From contig NW_019775402.1 of NCBI RefSeq assembly GCF_001039355.2, positions 727,984 to 791,983 on the forward strand: 64,000 nt of DNA, given 5' to 3'. Shown piece by piece: positions 1 to 12,063 of the stretch (within the stretch, counting starts at the first letter, position 1; every line of letters starts with the position of its first letter). The notes under the pieces were generated by a model. The model ran no database searches. It worked only from the letters and a program-made list of their open reading frames with translations, and was not told the DNA's origin. The stretch comes from Lingula anatina. Taxonomy: Eukaryota; Brachiopoda; Lingulata; Lingulida; Lingulidae. The position numbers and the translations under genes were made by a program.

Positions 1-1149
1 GAAAATAAGCCACAATCGGTGCATTTACACTATTTTCAAAGAGAAAGGAGGCAAGTCTGTGGAATGGTTGAAACCCTGGGAGGTAATTTTAATGACATCT
101 ATTTTAGCACAAATAGTGCGTTCAATATATGTAATTAGTTTTCGTTTGAAGTTATAGATTTGTAGGAATCATAAAGTATTACTCGTTGCAGTACCCCAGG
201 CTTCACCACCGACATAATCGTATTGAAGTATCAATTTGAACCTTTACAAAGAAGGTATATATCATTATGTACCGAACAGTGACAGGATTTACACAAGCTG
301 CTAAATTCAATGCCATTATTTTCGTTCAGAGACTAAGAACAGTTTACCAGTGTTACATAGTCGATACGCCAATCATTAGAGTCACCGGCCAATCAGCCAG
401 AAAGTCAAGCAGTACATATCCCGTCTTGTATTTTAGCAAAGAGTCACAGTGAGTAAATAAATTTTTGCTGCATGACGACTTGTTAATTTTTGTTTGCTAA
501 TTTTACAACTAAAACTCTCTTTCAAGTATTATTTGATCGTAGAAGAATATTTGGACTACAACCATATAGCCAAACGGAAATTAAGTAAGTTGCCTTCGTG
601 TATCCACTACAATTTTTATTTATTTCCACGTACTTATTTTCTTTTCTTTCTATTATTTGTGTTTGTCTGTCTGTTAATCCAAGTATTACTAATTTGTAAG
701 TTTGGACAATTGGATTAATAATGAATGGAAAATTGAGAATTATATTTTCCACGCTCCGTCCTCGTCTCTTTGTTCACCGTTTATGCACGTATGACTAATT
801 TGAATATGGACATTTGGATTAATTCCAAGGTTGAAAGGACCTCGCACTGTCACTACCTAAGTATTATTTGTCATCGAGTTTCTGAAAAATTTTTTTCCTG
901 TTGCAATTACAGGTATTATATTAAGACACCTGGGAGGGAACTTTTATGACAGCTGTTTAAAACTCCCACCGTGCATTGAAAAAACATAATTGACTTTTTA
1001 TTGAAGTTGTAGACGGGTGGAAATCAATAAGTATTACTCATAGCAGTACCCAAGGCTTGCTACCGCCATAGCAGTATTGAAGTATTAAAACCCTTATGTA
1101 GACTTTATTTGTATTATCTACCGGATATTTGCAGGGTTAACACTGCCAG

Positions 1150-1280
1150 ATTCAGCACTATAAAAATGTTAAAAAGTGTTTGAGCCGACACAACATTACG
1201 GATGAGGTTTTATCTAATTATCAGCCTAAAGCCAAGCTATACAAAGGTCATCTTGTCTTTCAGCCAGGGGATCCCGCTAA
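1150..1280 (+). other. Exon-like segment in repeat unit 2
   Basis: A TGCCAG acceptor and a GTAAGT donor border an open frame of 43 codons that includes KCLSRHNITDEVLSNYQPK. The product is not recognised. Units 1 and 3 have matching but broken sequence near 285-450 and 2195-2620. It may be an exon of a decayed tandem family. The evidence is only the open frame and good splice borders. Confidence 0.2.
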
Positions 1281-2210
1281 GTAAGTGAAATATTTGTTGC
1301 AGAACCAAGTTATGTTTATTTTTGCTTATTTTACAAATAAACCCCCTCCCCATGCATTATTTGATAGTAAATTTAAAGTTTTTGATAAACATTATTGTAG
1401 AGAATGCAAGTGCTTACTTTGTACTACAACAAAATAATGAAAGAAAGTTGAGTTAGTTGTATTTCCGAATTGGCTGCAAATTTCATTTTTCCACGTGCTT
1501 GTTTTCTTTCCGCCTATTTGTCTCTGTATTTGTCTGCCGTTTATTCAAGTATAACTACACACACTGGACAATAGAAGTGTCACCCCCTGAATCAGAGTAA
1601 TCAAAGTCATAATACCTAGTCTACTTATAATGTGACTAATGAGTATAAAACCGACGCATCATTGAATTGTATTGTTGGTCTTTTTATGAAAATTGATGTT
1701 AATAAAATGATACCAGGAGCATATCATTCCACAGTCATTTATCTCCACCAAACAGTAGGGGTGACGCTTCTATTGCCCAGTGTGTGCAATTCAAAATTTT
1801 GGACATTTGGCTTCATTTGTGATTGACTTCAAACTGTCATTTCAAAAATATCAATGCATCGAGTTTCTGAAAAAATCCTGTTGCAAGTATATAGAAATTA
1901 GCCATAAATAGTGCATTTACACTATTTCCAAAGAGAAAGCAGGCACGTTTGTGGAAGGATTGATTCCCTGGGAGGTAATTTTTATGACATCTATTTTAGC
2001 ATATACATTACGTAATTAAAACGTAATTGATTTTCATTTGAGGTTATAGATTTTGTGAAAATGTTTCAGTTGGTTTTTAGATAAGCTTGAATCATAAAGT
2101 AACACGCGTAGCAGTGCCCCATCCTTTCTTTGCCAGAATTACATGTATATTGAAGCTCTCGTTGGTACCCTTATATAGCCATTATATGTCAATATCTATA
2201 GGTTAGTGAC

Positions 2211-2530
2211 GGGGCACTCACTCACTCTATTCGCTCAGCACCAAATCTTACAAGAGACCAAAAACAGTTTAACGGTGTTTTAAAGCACTCTCCTGTCAAA
2301 AAACAATAGGTCGCGCCGTGCTTTATTTCGTGTAAAGTCACGTCATCCACGAATGTGTTCCACGCATTAATGCACAGGGTTAATTACTCATGCTTTAAGC
2401 CAGATAAAGCACTCGGCGCTGAGCTTTACGAGAGATAGAGCAGATAATTGTCTCGGCTTCGCCTCGCCAATTATCTGCTCTATTTCTCGTAAAGTTTAGC
2501 TCCTCGTACTTTATCTATACCATAGTTTAT
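2211..2530. mobile_element. MITE-like insertion with ~48-bp hairpin arms
   Basis: This extra block interrupts the third ~1 kb unit. It contains an almost perfect inverted repeat, GATAAAGCACTCGGC... at 2403 pairing with ...CTCGTACTTTATC ending near 2519, with a short GC-rich loop. It contains no coding sequence. Relation to other copies in the genome is not testable here. Confidence 0.5.
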
Positions 2531-3249
2531 AGGTACATTTAAAGAGGTACCGATCAATCCGCCTGAAAGTCAAGCAGTGCATAGACCGTCTTGTATTAAA
2601 CAAGGGGGTCACACTGAGTAAGCACATGTTGTTTGGATATAACGACTTGATATTTACCGGTACACAGTGTAGTTATACTAACAAACCCAGCTCTCCCAAG
2701 TATTATTTGATCGTTAACGTAAAGTGATTGATTGACACGATTGTAGAGATTGCACACGCTTACTTTGTACTATAAACATCAAAACAATTTTAAAGTAATA
2801 TCAGTAAGTTTTGTTTCTGTGTCGAATGCAAAATCCCTTTTCCCAATGTATATTTATTTTTTCGTCTTTTTTTTTCTGTATATTCAGTCAAAGTGTATTC
2901 GAAAATTTGGACATTTTGATGCTAGATTGACCTCATATTGTCGCTTCAAAAATATTATTCAATCTAGTTTGTAAAAAAAAGTTATCCGTTGCAAACATAT
3001 ATAAACTAGAGGATCAGAGAGGCCTCCGGATAATGTACCACTAGATGGAGTAAGCGCATTCGGATGGAAAACCCGCCAAATATGAGGTCTTAAAATATGC
3101 ACAAAAAAAAACATAACTATAAAAATGGTCCAATCAAGCAAATTTTCCAATTGACCTGTATTTCCTAACATTGATCACTCCTGTGATTTTCTAGACAATA
3201 GGCCTGTTGGTTTTCCTTGAAATGTATTATCAGTTTTGCATATACCTGT

Positions 3250-4030
3250 ATGCTGACAAAAGAGAAAACCTAGGGGCAACACTGGACATATCTCTGCCAG
3301 TTTTGAAGATGTGAGGAGCAAGAAAATATGCAAAGTTCAGTTCAAGGTGAAACAGTAGGCCAATTTCAAGGTCACAGAATATGACTTCCTATTCAAGTTT
3401 AATAGTAACTATGGGCATTTCGTTGCCAATTTTGGAGATATAAAGGCCAGAAAACTTGCAAAATACAGTTCATCATAAAAAGTAGGTCAAATGTCAATTT
3501 CAATGTCATAGTTAGATTACCAGTATATGACTTCCTTTTCAAGTTTAATAGTAACTGTGGGCATATCTCTGCCAGTTTTCAGGATATAAGGGAGACAAAT
3601 TTTGAAAACTCAGTTCATGGTGAAAAGTAGGTCAAAGGTCAATTTCAAGGTCACAGTTAGTTTGCCAGTATATGACTTCCTACCCAAATTCAACAGTAAC
3701 TTTCGACGTATCTCCTCCAGTTTTAGAGATATACGGGTTGGAAAATTTGCAAAGTCAAGTTCAAAGTAAAAATAAGGTCTAATGTCTATTTCAGGATCAC
3801 ACTTAAATTGCCAGTACATGACTTCCTATTCAAGTTCAATAGTAACTATGGGTGTATCATTGCCAGTTTTGGAGATATAAAGATCAGAAAACTTGTTAAG
3901 TGCGATTCATCATGAAAAGTAAGGCAAAGGTCACAATTAGATTACCAGTATATGGTAATCTCATTATACATAATGACTTCCTTTTCAAGTTCAATAGTAA
4001 CTATGGGTGTATCTCTGCTAATTTTTTAGT
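3250..4030. repeat. ~147-bp tandem array, about five units
   Basis: Units are marked by AATAGTAACTATGGG-like phrases at about 3402, 3547, 3692, 3837 and 3992, each followed by ATCTCTGCCAGTTTT-like sequence and AGTATATGACTTCC. Several units carry TCAAGGTCA or AAAGGTCA. No open reading frame of interest is present. Confidence 0.7.
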
Positions 4031-4965
4031 ATTTCACATTTTATTTTCACCACTGAATATCAGATGTTGAACTTTTTGAAATAGTGCAACGCGGAAATTG
4101 TGTCAAAAACGAAAAATAGACACCACTTTCAGTGTTGTACTTGACAAGTTCTACAAAATGCCAAATACAAGAGGTCTCTAGCATTAAGGGTATCAGAATT
4201 AGAGAAAGTTTTCAGTTTCGGCGTCTAATAGCCGCTACTACTGTGAAAATGCACCGATTGACCCCAAACTCACGAAAATGAAAGATGAACCTAAGGGTAA
4301 CACATGCTCTTAATATTATAGGTTAGATCAGTTTAGTTACTAAAAATCGGCCGAAATAAAATTTTTCTCGCAAAAATTTCCCGTTTTTTAGAAAATTTGC
4401 CCGTAATAAAAGTCAAAGGTCAAAATTAAGGGCATATTCGAAATCCTCACATATGACTGACGGTCAGCCATCTGTGGAAAATTTTCCCATAATTCCATCG
4501 GTTTCCATATCTAGCATTGAATTTTCAAAATTTTTGACAAGGGTGCGTTTCAACGAGCGTCACGCCCAGGCCAATGCACAGACTGAGACAAAAAAAACCC
4601 CTAAAATCCAATAGATGGGGACACAGGTCCTTGCGGTCTAGGAGGAGAAGCGGTAACGATGACTTGTATCCCAGTCATCCTGCGGAGCCGCAGGCTCCGG
4701 TGGAGCTGTACGAGACGGGTCGTGACTAAAACCATGAGTACCGCCAACGTACACGCTGGTGGTACTTATAAGTCACAAACGACCCATTTACCCTATTTTT
4801 AAAAGGGAAGCAAGCAATGGAACAATTAATATCCAGGGTGGTCATGAAATCTTAGTTAAGGAGAACAGTGGGTTGTCAAATATAACTGAATAACATTTGA
4901 AGTGATAAATGGGAGCCAATTTTAAAATATTATTCGTAGTACCCTACCCTCTACCAGGGTGGCAG

Positions 4966-5042
4966 ATTATATAGGGAAAAACGGAAAAATCAACCCTGTG
5001 ACGTTTGGCCAGATGGAAGCAATCAAATCTGTCAGCATGCAG
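4966..5042 (+). other. Exon-like segment next to a MITE
   Basis: The open segment reads YIGKNGKINPVTFGQMEAIK and ends at CAG|GTGGCA. It lies in a partial fourth copy of the 1 kb unit, at the same place as the other exon-like pieces. A MITE follows immediately. The function is unknown and it is likely part of a broken gene. Confidence 0.2.
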
Positions 5043-5054
5043 GTGGCATTGCAC

Positions 5055-5943
5055 CAAGGCCCCGTATCTCGAAAGCTTCGCTATGTTGCGAGCGGGCGCG
5101 AGCATGGCAATTCTGCGCTATTTGCGAGTGCAATTACTCCCCACCTGCTATCTCGATACCTTAATTAGCAAACGCAACGCAATTATATACCTCAAACTCT
5201 AGTCAAATTCGATTGCCGCATAAAGTGAAGACATCATAACACAATTTTTCACCATGACGCTAATCAAGAGGTTGTTTTTATTTATAGGAATATCATAATT
5301 ACAAATACTGATATTTGAAGTGTGTGGCACCAATAAAATGTCAAAAACGATTCAATAAGCGAAGCTTGGACTAACAAACTTACTGACACATAAGTGAGTA
5401 GTGTTCAGTCTCACAATAATAGACATTGATGAAGGTCACGGTGGACCGAATGCTTTGTTTCTACTTTTTCATTTTGTGTAGAAAATGACACTTTTAAATT
5501 TATAATTATTATCAATAGACTACCCAGATGAATTATATTCATAAGACATATAAAATGATGTATAAAATGTATAATTTTGAATTTTTTATGCATAATAAAA
5601 CATGACTTTAGCATTCGTCACGTGAATATTTACTGCAAGTTTCTCTATCAGAGGTACCGAGTGATCTAATCTATTATAAGCTTCCATTTTTTTGTTATGT
5701 TTTGTTATATGCTATTATGACTAGCAACCCAAACTTGCCGCCATGTTTAATTACATGAAAGACACATTAAAATGACGAATTATGCATGCACAGAGGCCAT
5801 TGCGACTAGTTTATAGCCTCGAAACTAATGGTGATTTCGCTATTAACGCACAGTCGCGATTTGAGAGGCTTTCGAGGTATGGGATTGTGACGAATCGCCA
5901 TGCTTGCGCCCGCTCGCTATAAGCTTCGAGATACGGGGCCCTG
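5055..5943. mobile_element. MITE with ~65-bp terminal inverted repeats
   Basis: The ends GGCCCCGTATCTCGAAAGC (5058) and AGCTTCGAGATACGGGGCC (about 5922) are inverse copies, and the match continues inward through the GCGAGCGGGCGC segment. The interior has no recognisable gene. A small relative with the same end type is at 7371-7533. Confidence 0.6.
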
Positions 5944-6309
5944 GATAAAAACATTTTACGTTTATTTTAGGCACCTCCATGAAGTTGTAACACGTGACTC
6001 AGCATGGGAATTTCTGTCTTGCTGAACAAAAGATTAACTGTAAGCGTGAATAGTTCGTTTTATAATCCAAAGGGGGAAAAACTACATATGTTTTGTATTG
6101 ATTCATATGATTGGCGCGACGGAGTAACTTGAAAATTCGTGCGAATGGTATAGGGCAAAAGTGTTAGTTTAGTTTGACCATAGCGGAAAACCAATTTGAA
6201 ATATGACAATTATTGAAGGTGGGTCTCGAATGCCATATCTTTCCACTTGGGACACAAACGCCACTTATGTTCTACTGGAGGCTTAAATGAAATCTTTTAT
6301 TTATTAATA

Positions 6310-7216
6310 GCCTAGGTCACAACCGGCCGTACGGGCTCTTACGGGCTGTTTGCGTCCAAATTTTGCGCAGAATCTCACGTCCCACGCAAGTCCTTCTTGC
6401 GAAATTTGGAGTTCGCAGACAGCCCGTAAGCACGTACGGAGAATGTTGGTCATGTCCAAAAGATTCTACGAATAGCCTGAGAACAGCGAGGCCGCAAGCG
6501 TAACTTGCTCCCCTCGCACGGAGTTACCAAGACAGACGCGCGTTGTGCAAGACGCACGTCGCAAGCAATAAAGGAACAAGTGCCCTTTGTGTGTTGAGTA
6601 AGGCGCACGCCCTCACAACTTGCGAACAAAGCCGAGAGCACACCGGAAATGCGTCGCACGTGCGTCACCCCACGCCTGGTGTATAAAAGGCGTGCTCACG
6701 ACGCACGCTCGTGTCTTTACAATGAACGTCAACTGTGTAACGTGTACAAGAATTTTCAAAAATTTCAATTTTTTTCTCAATTTAGTTTCTAATATGCCTC
6801 CAAAAGGCAAGAAAAGAAGCTTACATAGTAAAAAAAAAAAGGGAGGATGAAGAAGAAAAAAGAGGACAGGAAGCAAAACTGACGCACGCCGTCAGTACGT
6901 AACTACAAACTTGTGAGGCAAGTGTGAAGCACTGACGCAAAAGGGCACTACTTTCGCCGTGCGTTGCATTCCCTTCGTAAGTGGTGAGTGTGTGCCACGT
7001 ACACCGGAAGCAAGACAAACTCAAGAAATGAGTACAATTTCCACCACCATTGCTCCTTGCAATTAGCGCCCCTGCTTGAAAGGACATCTCAAGTGGCCCT
7101 TGTGACTCGCAAGGCAGACTTTCCTGTACCTCTACGACCGCCACGGCCTCCGCAACACACAAAAATCGCAGGGGACGTACGATCCTGAAATTGGTGCGTC
7201 CGGTTGTGACCGAGGC
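6310..7216. mobile_element. 0.9 kb TIR element with a TATA box and short ORF start
   Basis: The ends GGTCACAACCGG (6315) and CCGGTTGTGACC (7200) are perfect inverse copies. The element is much richer in C+G than its surroundings. GTATAAAAGG at 6681 is followed by an ATG at 6794 starting a lysine-rich peptide (MPPKGKKRSLHSKKKKGG) that stops at once. This looks like an internally deleted, non-autonomous DNA transposon keeping its promoter. Confidence 0.5.
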
Positions 7217-7370
7217 TTAAGGCAGAAAAAACTTTTAAGCAAATAAAAGGGACAAAAAGAAAGTCGTACGACACAAAACTTGCACGAATAAAAGTAGGAT
7301 TATAATATAGAGAGCAATGGCATGTGAACAGAGGTAAATAAGACGTTAAACGTTGAATGATGCAATGGGC

Positions 7371-7533
7371 ACCCTGGGCCCTGTAACTCGAAAGCATCGC
7401 GTATTGCGAATAGCGATATCACAAAGAGGCTACAATGTATTATATGGGGCGAGTATGGGCGAGTTGTGGAATCGAGACGCTTGCGCTCGGTCGCAATGTG
7501 CGATGCTTTTGAGTTACGGGCCCCCTACCCTGG
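7371..7533. mobile_element. Short hairpin MITE
   Basis: ACCCTGGGCCCTGTAACTCG at 7371 pairs with GAGTTACGGGCCCCCTACCC ending near 7530. The arms extend through GAAAGCATCGC and GCGATGCTTTT. Its ends resemble those of the larger MITE at 5055-5943. Confidence 0.55.
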
Positions 7534-8159
7534 TTTGAAGCACTGATACTATTAGTAATGATGCCCTATTGCAAAACAAGTAAACTACACTTAATTATTT
7601 ATACACTGTATCGTATGAACAGACTGCATGCGAGTTAAGGTGTAATATGTGATTTTTTCCATTTATCAAATACTTCTGGTATTTGACCACCAGCGTAGGC
7701 ACTGGCGGAACACGTGGTTTTAGTCCCGTCCGGATCGTTCCGCCGGCCCCGCCGCCATGTCACCGTTACCGCTCCTCCTCCTAGACTACAAGGGCCTGTG
7801 TACCCATCTCTTGTATTTAGATCACCTATAATCTCAACTCGATCCACGTAAACTTTGGGCTTTGTCGGTGCTGGGGTCTAGGTGTGGCACTAATTGCAAT
7901 GCACCCTTGTTCAAAATTGGCAAAATTAAATGCTAATTATCCACCCTACCGAAGGAATTGTGGGAAAAATTTCTACAGACAGCTGACCGAAAGTCATATG
8001 TGGAGATTTTAAATATGCCCTTGGATTTGACTTTGACCTTTATTTCAAGGTCAAACGGGCAACAATTTTCAAACAAACGAATTTTTTTACGAAAAAAAAT
8101 TATTTGCGCTGTTATTCAGAAACTATACAGACCTAATCTGCAATATGATATATAACCCA

Positions 8160-8815
8160 CATAAGCAAAACTGACTCTAGCGACTACCGGCAACTCTTCG
8201 GCAAAATTCTGCCTGGGGCGCTTCCATATTTGGAAGTCAAAAGTATCTTACGACACAGCTGTATCCGCCTGGAACTTCCATATTTGGAAGTCACAAGTTT
8301 TGTACGTCATAGCTCTGTGCCGCCTGGAGCTGCCTTTCGCGCCTTGCGCTGACGTTCTCTCGTGCAGACGAGACAAGCAGTAAAGTGGCTAATGCGGAGT
8401 TTGAAGTTTAAAATAAGAATATCTTGCAGTCGAAGGTCAGTACCACAACACAAGCAACATTCTGCTTAAAAAAACTCATTTTGGTTTAGCCATTATAATG
8501 GTATCGGGCAAACAGTGTAGCTGTCAAAGGCACACGGCTTGTGTTTATATATTCAGGAGCAAATATTCTTTGGTAAGCAAAAAATGCAAAAACATTGGGT
8601 ATATCTTTTTTTTTCTTTTATAAACAACTTATTAATTTTTCACTTAACATCTTAAATACAGTAATAACATTAAATAAAGCAGAATAAAATCTGTTTTACA
8701 TTTTATTTTGGTCTAATGGCATTCAACTGCAGTTTTTTTTATTGACGAAAATCGTACGCTGTCGCTGTTCCTCAGGGTCACTGTCGAAGCCCGATCCACA
8801 GTGACCCTGACACCC
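8160..8815. repeat. Dispersed repeat module inside the composite element
   Basis: This block separates two related segments of the right arm. Its first part matches, inverted, 41630-41810 (CTTCCATATTTGGAAGTC), and its middle matches, inverted, 37850-38015 (TTGCAGTCGAAGGTCAGT). The two homologous pieces lie 3.6 kb apart at 38-41 kb. It has no coding sequence. Confidence 0.55.
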
Positions 8816-9270
8816 AGGGCAACTGAAGGTCATATGTGGAGATTTCAAATATGCCCTTGGACTAAATTGACCTTTATTTGAAGGTGAAATGGGCCAAATG
8901 TTTTGAAAACATGAAAATATTTACGCTAGTATTCGGAAACTACACAGACGTAACCTATAATATTATTGGCAGGGGATAACCTTTAAGTCATCTTTCATCT
9001 CCGTGATTTTGGGGTCGATCGGCATATTTTTACGGGAGCAGCGGCCATTAGATGCCGAAACATAAAGCTCTCTCTAATTTTGGTCCCGTCAATCCTAGAG
9101 ACCCCTTGTTATTTGTAATTGATAGAGCATGTCAAGCCCAACACTGATGGTGGTCTCCGTTTTTTTTTTTTCCAAACGGTTTTCGAGTTACGCTATCAAA
9201 AAGTACATATTGGTGGTGAAAGCAAAATGTGCAGTACGGTATAGTCAGGTGGCTCAGTCCAAATTTTTTC

Positions 9271-9450
9271 NNNNNNNNNNNNNNNNNNNNNNNNNNNNNN
9301 NNNNNNNNNNNNNNNNNNNNNNNNNNNNNNNNNNNNNNNNNNNNNNNNNNNNNNNNNNNNNNNNNNNNNNNNNNNNNNNNNNNNNNNNNNNNNNNNNNNN
9401 NNNNNNNNNNNNNNNNNNNNNNNNNNNNNNNNNNNNNNNNNNNNNNNNNN
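9271..9450. other. Assembly gap of 180 N
   Basis: This is a run of N bordered by poly-T on the right. Open frames that cross it are not real genes. The flanking sequence on the right (9657-9735, ATTATTTATTG...TGACCTAACA) has a relative at 53515-53600, so a dispersed repeat is present here. Confidence 0.95.
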
Positions 9451-10085
9451 CCTTTTTTTTTTTTTTTTTTTTTTTTGAAGTACAATTTACGAGTTATGCT
9501 GTATCAAAAAGTATACCCGCACGAAAACGAAGTAGATACTCCAGCGCAGTAGACTACTGCAATCATACTGCAAACATGCCTCAAATCTGCTTCGATGTGG
9601 GAACTAATTAGCATATTTGAAACATGCTTCTATCATGCTGCTAATCTACTGCATTAATTATTATTATTTATTGCGGTTCAAGTACATTTTTTACAATGAC
9701 TATGACCTAACAGTATACATAATATAATCATATAATGCTCCTCCTCTGTACAACCCTATGTAATTTTTGAAGTAGAATTGCAGTAGGCTATGCTGCATTT
9801 CTACTGCAAATATGCTCCACACCACTACTGCGTTAATGCTTCTTCTCCTGCTACTTCGTTACTACTGCATTTTCTTGCGGGTACGTTGTGGTGGTGAAAG
9901 TAATAGGCCTATGTGTAATATTGTAATATGCATACAATCTTTAATGTCTGGAAAAGATGACATAAGGCTTGGCGAGGCAGACAACTTCTGGTCAAAAATG
10001 ACATTATTTCATGAAATTTGAACATCTTGAATTTCTGAGCACCTCTCATTTCAAGAATTTCAACCTAAATGATCTTTTCTTTATT

Positions 10086-10500
10086 ACCTCCGCCAAGGAG
10101 GTTATGTTTTCACCCCTGTTTGTTTGTTTGTTTGTCTGTCTCTCTGTTTGTCATCAACATAACTCAAAAAGTAATGGATGAATTTCGATGGAATTTCAAG
10201 GTAGGTCAGAAATGGGTTATTTAAGAAGTGATTAGGTTTTGGTTTTGATCTGGATCAATAATCAATCAATAATCAAAAAATAAAAAAAACTAAGTTATGG
10301 ACCGATTTTGATGAAATTTTCAGGAACTGTCAGAAGTGGACCAAGAAACAGATTATTAGTTTTTGATGGTGATCCGAATCAATAATCGATAATCAAAAAT
10401 AAAAAAACTTAATCATTATGTAATGAAAATTTAAGGGTGAAACAGCATTGGATGGAGACTTTGCTGCCTTAGCGGAGGTCTGCGCTCTCTGAGTGCTTTT
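10086..10500. repeat. Dispersed MITE-like repeat with ACCTCCGCCAAGG ends
   Basis: ACCTCCGCCAAGGAGGTTAT at the left and CCTTAGCGGAGGT at 10469 form short inverted ends. The left side continues with a (TGTT)n-like tract and CATAACTCAAAAAGT. From memory this type of repeat is widespread in marine invertebrate DNA; here only one copy is seen. Confidence 0.5.
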
Positions 10501-12020
10501 CTAGTTTCAATTAATTTCTTCTCTAGGAAATTTATGACACATTTCTGTAACTCCAAATTTGTACCATTTAGTCCCTTATATCTCCCAAACTGGCAGAGAT
10601 AAGTCCACAGTTACCAGCGAGCTAACGTCGAACTAATCAAAATAAAGAAAAATGAGCGAAATGGGGAATTTTGCCATTCTCACCGATTTTAATCAATTTT
10701 CACAGTATTAGAAATTCGGAGAAAACGCCAGCCAAACACCAGGGTCAATACACATGCTTTTTATGGTACATGTATGTTAGTTCATGCTAAGTGTATAAAT
10801 AAAACTTGCTTATAATTTTCATGGTATTCAAATTGGTTTAGAACTCAAACTTTACCAATTCATCGTTATTTTTACTTCTAGTTTACTCCTAGTTTTTACT
10901 CCTAATAATTTATTGACACTCAAATTTACAGAACTCACAGCTCAAGGTTCTGTAATCTTCACAGATAACACTAATCATCATCACCAATTGTGTCACTCCC
11001 ACTATCAAAATTATCATTTCCCTCAGGTCTTTTGACTGAAAGTAATTAAAGTATATACATTATTAAATCCATTTATATAAATATCACTAGAGTGTACTTA
11101 TTTGTATATTCATGTTTATGTCTACGATTAGATTTCTTTTAGGGACTTCATATATTTAATTTTTAGTATACTAGTATATGTTAATTGATTAATATCAGTG
11201 GTTTTACCTAAGTCTGTAATGTGCATAAAACTTTGCTCTTGTCTCGATTGTAGGTCTGGAAGTTGCCTGCATTCAAAAGTCGCCGTTAAGTTCCCTCACA
11301 CTACACTTACACCCCATTTCCATAGATTTTTAGATCGATCTATCCCTGTGGGGAGTCTCACTAGATTACTGTCAGCTTGGCCGGCTTATGCGTCTGTCCC
11401 GCTGTAAAGGGGTAATTAACTATGGTGCGCGCTCGTCTGACTGCAATTTAGCGTGAACCCCCAGGGAGTTAGGTCGATCTAAATCTCTGGAAATACACCC
11501 TTAGGCCCAACGTGTATACTGAATGTTTAGTACAATTTTAGGCAATTAGACAAAAATTAAAAAGTACCAAATAATCGGTCGCTAAGCACTAAATTACCGC
11601 GATTATGAAGTGATATGCCTGCTTGCGAGATTCACAAAATTGTCCGTATTGCCACGCCCATGAAAACGATCTTCCTGTTTCGTTAAGACTTCGTTTTATT
11701 CAAATATCTGTTTAATTTCTCGAATAAACTTCGGATTTGATGATTGCTCCTTTAGCTATTGTAAAAAGTTATCTGTCGTCCAAAAGCGACCAGGCAGCTC
11801 AGGCACGGACAGTAGGACGGGCACCCATTTCCAACACTGAAATTTTTCAATAAAACCATTAGTGTTGGGTAGTTAGGCTACGTAAGGTTAGGTAGTAGGG
11901 AATATGATTATTTTTCTGATGCCTTTAATATGATAATAAAGCTAGCAGAACATAACTTATTTCACAGCGTGACGGAAGCTCAGGCTAAGTACGTGTCTTT
12001 TATTTTGTAGAACGACAAAA
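10501..12020. other. Non-coding stretch with one MITE
   Basis: No gene is recognised. A small inverted-repeat element occupies about 11311-11500: TTTCCATAGATTTTTAGATC near 11317 pairs with GATCTAAATCTCTGGAAA near 11476. The rest is AT-rich without clear structure. Confidence 0.5.
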
Positions 12021-12023
12021 ATG

Positions 12024-12024
<1 letters not shown>

Positions 12025-12063
<39 letters not shown>
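12025..12063. repeat. (TTA)n microsatellite
   Basis: About 13 TTA units immediately precede the first foldback arm. Confidence 0.95.

Larger units (their letters stand above)
1..3000. repeat. Three degenerate ~1 kb tandem units
   Basis: The stretch holds three diverged copies of a unit beginning near 1, 880 and 1870. Shared landmarks are the phrase CCTGGGAGGTAATTTT (about 77, 928 and 1969, diverged in the middle copy), AGTACCCCAGGCTT-like sequence (190, 1045, 2115), a CCGTCTTGTATT-like segment (421, 1250, 2590) and TATTATTTGATCGT (527, 1357, 2700). A partial fourth copy lies near 4780-4965. Each copy has an exon-like piece in the same relative place, suggesting a tandemly duplicated gene segment that has decayed. 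The third copy is enlarged by a MITE. No intact gene is seen. Confidence 0.6.
4115..9170. mobile_element. Large inverted-repeat composite element with nested insertions
   Basis: The left arm, about 4115-4765, returns in inverse order in 7683-8160 and 8820-9170. Matching pieces include the ACAAGAGGTCTCTAG segment at 4168 with CTAGAGACCCCTTGT at 9096, and the GTCTAGGAGGAGAAGCGG segment at 4648 with CCGCTCCTCCTCCTAGAC at about 7768. The right arm is broken by a 650-bp module (8160-8815). The interior holds separate MITE-like elements. No transposase is recognised; the class is unknown. Confidence 0.6.

Noticed and set aside
4640-4760. tRNA or structured RNA at the GC-rich hairpin near 4680
   Set aside because: CCTGCGGAGCCGCAGG is only a short palindrome within a transposon arm; there is no A/B box pair or cloverleaf.
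6450-7397. Several overlapping frames of 66-113 codons
   Set aside because: They come from the C+G-rich TIR element at 6310-7216, where stops are rare by composition; none shows a domain or agrees with the TATA-driven ATG.
9129-9611. Long open frames on both strands across 9271-9450
   Set aside because: They are open only because N is not read as stop; the rest is poly-T/poly-A sequence.
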